From the NCBI GenBank assembly GCA_016839905.1, contig JAEOTJ010000207.1, positions 1 through 14,821 on the forward strand: a stretch of 14,821 nt of DNA, given 5' to 3'. Positions 1 to 5,990 of this stretch are shown here, piece by piece. Both the position numbers and the translations under genes were made by a program. Origin of the DNA: Promethearchaeota archaeon (GTDB lineage Archaea > Asgardarchaeota > Lokiarchaeia > Sigynarchaeales > SOKP01). The first letter of the stretch is position 1, and every line of letters starts with the position of its first letter. The notes beneath the pieces are model-generated. The model made no database searches. It was not told the origin of the DNA and saw nothing but the letters and a program-made list of their open reading frames with translations.

Positions 1-725
1 AGTTCATTTGCAATTTGTTGAACTAATTTAATCTCATTAATATTTTTAGGATTTACATCTCTGTCATATTTTTCCTGAAAGACCATATTTCCTTTAAATA
101 CACAATGAATTCTTTTTCGAGGAACTCCTACTACTGTACAAGCAGCCATTTCATCACTTTCAGCTACGGGGAGTGGATTACACTCATAACAAGCATTCTT
201 ATATGGAAATATTGTATATATATGACCATGATATCCTGAAACACCTCCATCGACTAAAGGTTTTTTGAATCTTAAACATTGGGCATTTAGATTTAAACGC
301 GCATTCATAGAATCGAGACCTCCAATAACAACATCAGCTGCTTGATATATAGCAGGATTTAAACGTTCTAAGGAAGTATGATATCCATTAATTGTAATAT
401 TAGGATTTATTTCCTTCAGTTTTCTAGCTGCTATGATAGCTTTTGGTTCACACATTTTTGCTCCAACAAATAATATTTGACGATTTAAATTAGAATGCTC
501 AATAATATCTATATCCACCAAATCTAGATGGCCTACACCTAGCATTGCTAAATTTTTAGCAATTTCACAGCCTAAACCGCCAACACCGGCTATTAATACC
601 CTTGAATTTTTAATTAATTTTTGAGACCACCCTTCTAACCTAAATTGGCGATCATACAAATTTCGTTCTACCAGTGTTAAATCCTTACTAAAAAAATCTG
701 TATCTTTTTCCAAATCAATCACCAT
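1..725 (-). CDS. E1-type ubiquitin-like activating enzyme (UBA2/UBA3-like), 3' end outside window
   Basis: The gene is open at the left edge; 241 codons from ATG at 725-723 are visible. It should adenylate the C-terminus of a ubiquitin-like protein and carry it as a thioester. Visible motifs are the nucleotide-binding GVGGLG (residues 47-52), acidic D71/D73, the SNLNRQ motif with the catalytic Arg82, Lys95, and the D138-x4-R143 motif. The first half of a zinc site is CYEC (C179, C182). The segment ACTVVGVPRKRIHC matches the CTI-x-x-x-P-x-x-x-x-HC region of eukaryotic UBA2 and UBA3, so C196 is the likely catalytic cysteine. MoeB/ThiF proteins and UBA5 lack this arrangement as I recall them. 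The second zinc cysteine pair and the C-terminus are not in view. It lies 74 bases downstream of Ubl-1 on the same strand, so Ubl-1 is the obvious substrate. I am sure of the family and less sure of the subclass. Confidence 0.9.
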   Translation of the reverse strand, partial: MVIDLEKDTDFFSKDLTLVERNLYDRQFRLEGWSQKLIKNSRVLIAGVGGLGCEIAKNLAMLGVGHLDLVDIDIIEHSNLNRQILFVGAKMCEPKAIIAARKLKEINPNITINGYHTSLERLNPAIYQAADVVIGGLDSMNARLNLNAQCLRFKKPLVDGGVSGYHGHIYTIFPYKNACYECNPLPVAESDEMAACTVVGVPRKRIHCVFKGNMVFQEKYDRDVNPKNINEIKLVQQIANE

Positions 726-762
726 AAATCAATATTTTAAATAATAAAAAAATAATGAAAAT

Positions 763-786
763 AAAAAGAAAAAAAACTTTCTTTTT
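763..786 (-). terminator. A/T hairpin and T-tract between Ubl-1 and the E1 gene
   Basis: A 9-bp inverted repeat (AAAAAGAAA at 763-771 with TTTCTTTTT at 778-786, loop AAAAAC) follows the Ubl-1 stop. On the minus strand the transcript would read TTTTTTTTCTTTTT. T-rich stretches are known to terminate archaeal transcription. If this one is leaky, Ubl-1 would be made in excess over the E1. A very similar element follows Ubl-2. Function is inferred; runs of A and T are common in this DNA. Confidence 0.45.
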
Positions 787-799
787 TATTAATTAACAC

Positions 800-1159
800 T
801 TATTTAGAACCTGCTGTAGAAGCTGGGATTAAAAGAACATCATCTCCATTACTGACGTTATATTCCTTAAATGGTGCACTTTCATCCATTGTAACACCCC
901 CAGATGATAAGTGAAAGTCGTTAGGATCTAAGGCGAAAATATTTCCAACTGTTCGTTTAATATCGCTTACTGGATTCCCATCATTTACAACAAGTTTTTG
1001 CTTCTTTTCCCCAGGACCAATTGTTGACATAAAATAAACAGAAATCTTTTTTCCTCCGGAAGGTCCGGAAGGGGTTTTAGATGCTGGAGTTTTTGATTTT
1101 AAACTAGGGGTTTTAATCTCTGTAAGTTCTAAATCCTCATCAAATTCATCAAAACTCAT
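800..1159 (-). CDS. Ubiquitin-like modifier precursor Ubl-1 (single-Gly C-terminus plus Ser-Lys tail)
   Basis: A 119-residue protein in three parts. It has an acidic N-terminus (residues 1-15), a Lys-Thr-Pro-rich linker (16-36: KTPSLKSKTPASKTPSG), and a beta-grasp Ubl domain (37-117). The C-terminal part of the fold (SSGGVTMDE, KEYNV, then GDDVLLIP) follows the ubiquitin pattern GKQLEDG..LSDYNI. The chain ends LLIPASTAG-SK, so the candidate conjugating residue is the single Gly117, followed by two residues that would need removal. This spacing (Ile-Pro, four residues, Gly, then Ser plus one residue) is that of UFM1 as I remember it (IIPRDRVG-SC). A MoaD/SAMP tail (IPPVAGG) has similar spacing but two glycines. 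The start is supported by GGAGTGAT (1165-1172), one of the best Shine-Dalgarno sites in the window. The E1 gene follows 74 bases downstream. The fold and the E1 link are secure; true conjugation is inferred. Confidence 0.88.
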   Translation of the reverse strand: MSFDEFDEDLELTEIKTPSLKSKTPASKTPSGPSGGKKISVYFMSTIGPGEKKQKLVVNDGNPVSDIKRTVGNIFALDPNDFHLSSGGVTMDESAPFKEYNVSNGDDVLLIPASTAGSK

Positions 1160-1164
1160 TCTTT

Positions 1165-1172
1165 ATCACTCC
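1165..1172 (-). promoter_or_regulatory. Strong Shine-Dalgarno site of Ubl-1
   Basis: GGAGTGAT on the minus strand sits 5 bases upstream of the ATG at 1159-1157 and matches the anti-SD complement GGAGGTGAT closely. Most other genes here have A/T-only leaders, so this suggests high translation of the modifier and fixes the start codon. Confidence 0.7.
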
Positions 1173-1334
1173 TTTTTTTTAATTTTTTTAATTTTATTAT
1201 TCTTATTTTAATGACGTTAAAATGATATTATAAAACTAATTGGAAAGAAAGTGAAGTTTTTTTCTATTTGATGTTATAAAATTAGTAGAATTTATGAATT
1301 TAAAAAATAGAAACAATAAATTTAATGTATCTCC

Positions 1335-1361
1335 AATTAATATATATAAAGTATATTAATT
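1335..1361 (+). promoter_or_regulatory. Candidate operator: 10-bp inverted repeat over a TATA-like element
   Basis: AATTAATATA (1335-1344) and TATATTAATT (1352-1361) are perfect reverse complements around TATAAAG. The element ends 63 bases before the ATG of the winged-helix gene, where a TATA box or an autoregulatory operator would be plausible. With this base composition a 10-bp A/T inverted repeat can arise by chance about once in a window of this size, so confidence is modest. Confidence 0.35.
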
Positions 1362-1424
1362 AGTCATAGAGAGAATTAAAAATATCAAAATCTGAGTAAA
1401 TTAACTTGAGATAAGTATCTATAA

Positions 1425-2099
1425 ATGTCCAATCCAAATAATGCGGAAAAAGTTATTTTAAAGTTAGTAGAGGAATATTTATCAAAAAAAACGTTCTTTT
1501 CGATTTCAGATATAGTCGTATTCATAAATAATCGTGTGAAATCATACCCTTTTGTAAATAAAGCTAAAATTGAAAATATTTTAAAGAAACTAACTAAACA
1601 ACGTGAAATTATTCCTGGAACTAAACTAATGAAAAACAATATAATCGAAAATCCAACAAGAAAAGAGATCTTCAACTATATCAAGAAAAATCCAGCAATA
1701 AATATTAATGAAATTATGAAACAACTTAAAATTGGGAGTAATCAAGCATTATGGCATCTATCAGCTTTAGAAAAATTCCAATTTATTCGTTCCAAGAAAA
1801 TTTCTAATCGAAGAATATTTTTCAAAACCGAGTCAAATTTAAAATTAGATAATATAAGATATTATCTCAGATTAGATATCGTTAAAGAAATAATTAAATT
1901 CATTGAAAAAGAAAAAAATGCATTAAAAATCACGGATATTGCAGATGGTTTAAAAAAGAATCATAATACAATAAAAAAATATCTGGATATTTTAGAAAAT
2001 TTAAAATTAATAACAATTGAAAAAGAAAAAACTAGAAATTTATATAAACTAAATCAGGAAATGTATTCAAAAGTGTTAAAAATTGTTAAAAAGAAGTGA
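1425..2099 (+). CDS. Winged-helix DNA-binding regulator with two or three wHTH units
   Basis: A 224-residue lysine-rich protein with repeated helix-turn-helix units. The middle unit (about 75-138) has the ArsR/MarR-like pattern: NPTRKEIFNYI, then ININEIMKQLKIGSNQALWHLSALEKFQFI, then a basic wing (KKISNRRIFFKT). A second unit (about 150-212) reads LDIVKEIIKFI, then ITDIADGLKKNHNTIKKYLDILENLKLI with a wing. The N-terminal 70 residues may form a third, weaker unit. It is likely a local transcription factor. It is divergent from Ubl-1 and sits 56 bases before the membrane-Ubl gene on the same strand, so that locus is its most likely target. No metal- or ligand-binding cysteines are present. The family call is firm; the target is inferred. 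Confidence 0.82.
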   Translation: MSNPNNAEKVILKLVEEYLSKKTFFSISDIVVFINNRVKSYPFVNKAKIENILKKLTKQREIIPGTKLMKNNIIENPTRKEIFNYIKKNPAININEIMKQLKIGSNQALWHLSALEKFQFIRSKKISNRRIFFKTESNLKLDNIRYYLRLDIVKEIIKFIEKEKNALKITDIADGLKKNHNTIKKYLDILENLKLITIEKEKTRNLYKLNQEMYSKVLKIVKKK

Positions 2100-2155
2100 T
2101 TTAATTTCCTTAAAATTCATACCAGACCATTTTAAATTATAAATATATCATTTTA

Positions 2156-3001
2156 ATGTTGACTAAAAATTTGAAAAAAAGTACAATGAAAAGAAATATT
2201 ATAATCGGTTGTTTAATAGCATTTTATGTTATTCTAGGTATAGTGTTTTTTCTATTTTTCACACAAACAGGTACAGGTTTGTATTTTGTATTCATAGTAA
2301 TAGGAAGTGTCGCAGTCTTATCTACAGGTACAATTTATGCGGTTATTGAACATCTCGGCAATCAAGATGAACGAAAAATAGAAAAGAGATTTCAACCTAA
2401 ACAAAAAACAGTTAAACGAATCCCTAGTTCTATAGAGAAAAAATCTGAAGATATTATTGAAAAATATTTTGAAGCTATGCCATATATAAAAGAATATATT
2501 GATTCAGATAAACCATATGAAGATATCCCTATAGTAAAAGATTTGATTTTTTCTACTATTAAACTGGGAGTTTTAAATAAAATTAATCTATTAAACCTAA
2601 ATAATTTTGAAAAACTAGAGTTTCTAAGAGAATTACTTTATTATGATCATAAAGAAAGAAATATTCTTATTGAATCAATGTTGAGAAATAGAGATAAGGT
2701 TAGTGAAGAAGTAATATATACTCCCCCTGTTAAAAAAATTGAGATTGGAGAGGCTATCAGGACATATATTATTTCTTTAATAGAAACTGGAGAAAAGAGA
2801 AAGCTTTTAATTATTGATACTGCGGAAGAAATAAGTTCGATAAAAGAGAGAGCAGGAGAATTATTTGAGTATGATTTGAAAGATTTTCTTATATCCTCTG
2901 GAGGATTAATCTTAGAAGAAAACAAAAAAATAAAAGATTATGATATTACAAATGAAGATGAAATAGTTCTTATTCCTATTAAAAACAAAAAAAAGGAATA
3001 A
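2156..3001 (+). CDS. Two-pass membrane protein with a C-terminal Ubl-like domain lacking the conjugating Gly
   Basis: A 281-residue protein. Two hydrophobic segments (about 14-36 and 41-64) form a tight hairpin, so the rest probably faces the cytoplasm. Residues 92-180 are a helical domain I do not recognise. Residues about 197-276 align with both free Ubls without gaps in the core: TGEKRKLLI with PGEKKQKL, FLISSGGLILEENKKIKDYD with FHLSSGGVTMDENSPLKEYN, and EDEIVLIP with GDDILLIP. The tail is then KNKKKE instead of ASTAG, so it cannot be conjugated in the usual way. It may be a membrane anchor, mimic or docking partner for the E1 or for Ubl-binding proteins. The start could be ATG 2156 or the internal ATG 2186 just before the first membrane segment. 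Domain homology is clearly visible; the role is inferred. Confidence 0.8.
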   Translation: MLTKNLKKSTMKRNIIIGCLIAFYVILGIVFFLFFTQTGTGLYFVFIVIGSVAVLSTGTIYAVIEHLGNQDERKIEKRFQPKQKTVKRIPSSIEKKSEDIIEKYFEAMPYIKEYIDSDKPYEDIPIVKDLIFSTIKLGVLNKINLLNLNNFEKLEFLRELLYYDHKERNILIESMLRNRDKVSEEVIYTPPVKKIEIGEAIRTYIISLIETGEKRKLLIIDTAEEISSIKERAGELFEYDLKDFLISSGGLILEENKKIKDYDITNEDEIVLIPIKNKKKE

Positions 3002-3131
3002 AAATATACTCGTAGAATTAATAGAACCAATAGGTATATTTAAATAATTGGAAGGAACTTTTGTTTATATAGATAATCCAAGAATTTTTATATTATCTTG
3101 TAGAAATCTTAATTTAAACGAAATAAAAAAG

Positions 3132-3155
3132 AAAAAAATATAAATGTATTTTTTT
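3132..3155. terminator. Bidirectional A/T hairpin with T-tracts after Ubl-2 and the membrane-Ubl gene
   Basis: AAAAAAATA (3132-3140) pairs with TATTTTTTT (3147-3155) around TAAATG. It lies between two convergent genes, with T-runs on both strands (T11 at 3149-3159 on plus; TTTTTTTCTTTTTT on minus). The stem and loop lengths (9 and 6) equal those of the element after Ubl-1. Confidence 0.45.
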
Positions 3156-3161
3156 TTTTAC

Positions 3162-3536
3162 TCAACCTGCAGTACTAGCTGGAATTAAAAGAATATCATC
3201 CCCATTAGCAACATTATATTCCTTTAATGGACTATTTTCATCCATAGTTACCCCACCAGATGATAAATGGAAATCATTTGGATCTAATGCAAAAATATTT
3301 CCCACTGTTTGTTTAATATCGCCAACAATATTACCATCATTAACAGTTAGTTTCTGCTTTTTCTCACCAGGTCCTATTGTGGACATAAAATATATAGTAA
3401 TTTTTTTTCCTGATGCTTTAGGTAATTTGATTGCTGGAGTTTTTACATCAATAGATTTTGCATCTATATCTTCAAGTTCTAATTCCTCACCTAAATCTTC
3501 ATCCAATTCCTCATCAAATTCTTTATCAAAATCCAT
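3162..3536 (-). CDS. Ubiquitin-like modifier Ubl-2, encoded already ending at the terminal Gly
   Basis: A 124-residue paralogue of Ubl-1. The acidic tail (residues 1-25) is longer, a short linker contains KTPAIKLPKASG, and the Ubl domain spans 44-124. The core matches Ubl-1 at 70 of 81 residues, including an unbroken run from VGN to MDE. The last residues are LIPASTAG followed directly by TGA, so no processing would be needed to expose Gly124. I chose ATG at 3536. The longer frame would begin at a TTG (3545) that overlaps the AGGT Shine-Dalgarno element, and ATG 3536 matches the start of Ubl-1 (MDFDKEFDEEL versus MSFDEFDEDLEL). The DNA of the two genes differs at many silent sites, so the duplication is old and under selection for protein sequence. 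No E1 gene lies next to it; it probably shares the one at the left edge. Confidence 0.87.
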   Translation of the reverse strand: MDFDKEFDEELDEDLGEELELEDIDAKSIDVKTPAIKLPKASGKKITIYFMSTIGPGEKKQKLTVNDGNIVGDIKQTVGNIFALDPNDFHLSSGGVTMDENSPLKEYNVANGDDILLIPASTAG

Positions 3537-3545
3537 TATTTTCAA

Positions 3546-3719
3546 CCTACATTTTTTAATATTAGTAGAATTCTAATAATATTGTATTATATTATAAGAT
3601 GTTTTAAAGTTATTTAAATAAATTTTTAAGAAAAAAAAATACTTAATTTTCATTCCAATTTCTTTTTTTAATATAGATTTAGATTTTATATTAGAAGAAA
3701 AAATTAATCAAGTATAATT
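3546..3719. promoter_or_regulatory. Divergent promoter region of Ubl-2 and the coiled-coil gene
   Basis: Towards Ubl-2, TTATAATATAAT (minus strand, ending near 3586) is TATA-like, about 50-60 bases before the ATG. About 25 bases downstream of it lies ATTAGTAGAATT (3561-3572), which overlaps the perfect palindrome TAGAATTCTA (3566-3575). The same 12-mer occurs upstream of Ubl-1 (1281-1292). Towards the coiled-coil gene, ATTTTATATT (3683-3692) is TATA-like, 40 bases before ATG 3732, which would give a nearly leaderless mRNA and fits the missing Shine-Dalgarno site. Confidence 0.4.
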
Positions 3720-4859
3720 GTGATATATATTATGATGAAGGAAAAAGGTATAAAGGAAAAAACACCCTCTAAATATCAATTTATTGAAAATATACCTAAG
3801 GAAGAATTAGAACCTATTCCTAAAAAGAAGTTATTAAAAAAAATTCAGATAGAAACAAAAAAATTAAGTAAAGAAAAACAAGAATGGGAAAAAACTTTAC
3901 ATAATTTAGAGGATTATGATAAAAAAATTAAAGAGCTTGAAAGTAAAAGAAAAGAACAGGAACTTGAACTAAGAGATCTTTATAATAATCGTGAAAATTT
4001 ACAAGACGAAATAAGTAAATTACATAAAGATATTGATGAAAAAGCTAAACTTCGTGATCAACTTTTAAGACATAAAGATGAAATTGAGATAGATAAGGAA
4101 TATGTTGAGAAACAAAAACAAAAAATAGAATCCCAATTTAAAGACATTAAAACAAAAATTCCAGGGATGGAAAGGAAGGAAGATAGTCTTCAAAAAACTA
4201 TTGATGATTTAGAAAATAAAGTGGATGATCTAAAAAATGAATTAAATAATCTCAACCGAGAAAAAAATAATTTGAATCGACAGATTAATAACCTTAAAAA
4301 TAAAATATCTAAAGAAAAATATCGGATTGAAGATGAAAAAAGAAAAATAGCAGAGCAAAAAGAAAAAATTAGTTATGATCAAAAAAATTTAAATTTACAA
4401 AAAAATGCTATTGAAAAGAAAAAGGATGATCTTAATAAACATAGAGACAATGTAAACAATGAGTTAAGAGATATTCAAAAGAAGAAAAGAGCTGAAGAAG
4501 CTCGTTTTAAAGAATTGAGACAAAAAATCCCTAAAATGGAAAAAGAATATTATAATTTGGAAAATAAAGTGAAAAATTTCCAAGATAAAATAAATAGAAT
4601 TAATAAGGAAAATAGAAAACTCCAAGCTCAAAAGAATCATTTACAAACAGAAATAAGAAATAAAGAACAACAATTAGCAAAACAAGAAAAAGATATTAAT
4701 AAAGAGAAAAGTCTTATAAAACGCGAAAGAGAAAAATTAGATAAAGAAAAGCGTGATCTTATAAGAGAAAGACGAAATCTTCAAAATGAAATTAAAAAAA
4801 TAAAGAATATCCCAAATAAAAAAATTAAATCAAAAACTCCTCCAAAATATAAATTCTAA
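3720..4859 (+). CDS. Long coiled-coil rod protein with periodic Ile-Pro breaks
   Basis: The frame from GTG 3720 has 379 residues; ATG 3732 or 3735 is a likelier start. From about residue 40 to 362 it is an almost pure Lys/Glu/Asn/Gln/Leu heptad-type coiled coil. It has no predicted membrane segment, cysteine or globular domain. Ile-Pro pairs interrupt it at 25-26, 147-148, 270-271 and 364-365. The first three are spaced 122-123 residues apart, and the surroundings repeat (FKDIKTKIPGMERKE at 140 and FKELRQKIPKMEKEY at 263), pointing to an internal duplication. The two ends carry near-identical short motifs: KEKTPSKYQF near the N-terminus and KSKTPPKYKF as the last ten residues. It may be a cytoskeletal, tethering or scaffold protein; SMC-like ATPase motifs are absent. 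The nucleotidyltransferase gene follows 15 bases later. The coiled coil is certain; function is unknown. Confidence 0.8.
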   Translation: MIYIMMKEKGIKEKTPSKYQFIENIPKEELEPIPKKKLLKKIQIETKKLSKEKQEWEKTLHNLEDYDKKIKELESKRKEQELELRDLYNNRENLQDEISKLHKDIDEKAKLRDQLLRHKDEIEIDKEYVEKQKQKIESQFKDIKTKIPGMERKEDSLQKTIDDLENKVDDLKNELNNLNREKNNLNRQINNLKNKISKEKYRIEDEKRKIAEQKEKISYDQKNLNLQKNAIEKKKDDLNKHRDNVNNELRDIQKKKRAEEARFKELRQKIPKMEKEYYNLENKVKNFQDKINRINKENRKLQAQKNHLQTEIRNKEQQLAKQEKDINKEKSLIKREREKLDKEKRDLIRERRNLQNEIKKIKNIPNKKIKSKTPPKYKF

Positions 4860-4874
4860 TTCTTTAATAATATT

Positions 4875-5918
4875 ATGGACTTTCCTAAATGTATTGAAGG
4901 AGATTATATTGAAACAAGAGATGACAACCTCTTTTTTGATGTGAAAGGTCTTCTTCACCCAAATGACCGTAAAATATGTTTTTTAAGGTTTTATCCCGAC
5001 TCTGCCGGCGATCGGATTAAAAATGATTTAAAATATAAAAAAATATATGATTTAGAAGAAAGATATAAATTTTTAAAAAAAAAATTCCCTAATTATCTTT
5101 TTATCTCTAAAGAAATAGATTTGGAGTTACAGGGAGTAAAACTTGAGGAAATTAAACAAATTTATACTCCAAGAGATTATTTTAAAAGATTAATAAAATA
5201 TGGAATTTTAACTCCACTTGAAAGGAATTCTCTAGAACTCTGCCAATTAATTATAAATGAATGTGGAATTAAAAAAGAATCAGTTGGAATTTCAGGTTCT
5301 TGTATGATAGGTCTAAATAAGCCTGATTCTGATATAGATATAATAATATATGGTACAAACACAAGTTTAAAATTACAAAATAAGTTAGAATTACTCTTTA
5401 AAAAATCATCTCAATGTAGAAAATATACAATAAAAGAATATAAAAATCATTATAATTGGAGATTTGGAGGATCTAATATTGATTTTGAAGATTTTTTAAG
5501 AAGTGAAAAAAGAAAGCTACATCAAGGTAAATTCAATGGAATTGATTTTTTTATTCGGTATATTAAAAGCCCTAATGATTGGAAAGGAGATTTTTATGAT
5601 TATAAATATAAAAATTATGGACGAGTTAGAATTAAAGCAAAAATATTAGATGATTCAGACTCTATTTTTACTCCATGCAGTTATAAAATTGAAGACATTA
5701 AAATTTTAGATCAAGATATAAAGAAAAAAAAAATTAATAGTAGAGATATAAAGGAAGTCTGTTCATTTAGAGGTCGATTTTGTGAACAAGCAAAAAAAGG
5801 AGAAAAAGTTCTTGTAGAGGGCAAGTTGGAGGGTGTTCAATTTAAGAATGATGAAGTTTTTTATCGAGTTTTATTAACCAATCAAGTTCAAGATAAAATG
5901 ATTATATTGAATAATTAA
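4875..5918 (+). CDS. Pol-beta-superfamily nucleotidyltransferase, archaeal type
   Basis: A 347-residue protein with a nucleotidyltransferase core in its middle: GISGSCMIGLNKPDSDIDII (138-157), with G141-S142 and the metal-binding pair D153/D155. The third acidic residue is probably D224 in GIDFFI. These residues predict a working enzyme that transfers a nucleotide from an NTP to an unknown acceptor. The N-terminal 120 residues (including a HPNDRKICFLRFYPDSAGDR stretch) and the C-terminal 60-70 residues are outside the minimal fold. The C-terminal part (VCSFRGRFCEQAKKGEKVLVEGKLEGV) looks like a small beta barrel, possibly OB-like. I recall a family of predicted archaeal nucleotidyltransferases (COG2413) of similar layout, but am not certain it is this one. 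It is 15 bases after the coiled-coil gene and probably in one transcript with it. The substrate cannot be named. Confidence 0.75.
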   Translation: MDFPKCIEGDYIETRDDNLFFDVKGLLHPNDRKICFLRFYPDSAGDRIKNDLKYKKIYDLEERYKFLKKKFPNYLFISKEIDLELQGVKLEEIKQIYTPRDYFKRLIKYGILTPLERNSLELCQLIINECGIKKESVGISGSCMIGLNKPDSDIDIIIYGTNTSLKLQNKLELLFKKSSQCRKYTIKEYKNHYNWRFGGSNIDFEDFLRSEKRKLHQGKFNGIDFFIRYIKSPNDWKGDFYDYKYKNYGRVRIKAKILDDSDSIFTPCSYKIEDIKILDQDIKKKKINSRDIKEVCSFRGRFCEQAKKGEKVLVEGKLEGVQFKNDEVFYRVLLTNQVQDKMIILNN

Positions 5919-5990
5919 TTTCATTTTTTAACAAGTAATTTAATTAGATTAAACTTATTTTTTATCATTCCTTAAATACTAATAAGCATT

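Larger units (their letters stand above)
1160..1424. promoter_or_regulatory. Divergent promoter region of Ubl-1 and the winged-helix regulator
   Basis: This 265-base A/T-rich spacer separates two outward-facing genes. It holds a 22-base imperfect direct repeat (1223-1244 and 1269-1290, 17 of 22 identical), each copy containing TTATAAAA, which reads as TTTTATAA, TATA-box-like, towards Ubl-1. It also holds a 27-base inverted repeat nearer the regulator (listed separately). No ORF or RNA gene was recognised. TATA boxes are hard to tell from background in DNA this A/T-rich. Confidence 0.4.

Noticed and set aside
1385..1675. Minus-strand 96-codon frame over the winged-helix gene
   Set aside because: It lies antisense to a clear wHTH protein and shows only the hydrophobic pattern expected from the complement of lysine-rich A/T codons.
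3537..3545. Longer Ubl-2 beginning at TTG 3545
   Set aside because: The TTG overlaps the AGGT ribosome-site element, and ATG 3536 gives an N-terminus matching Ubl-1.
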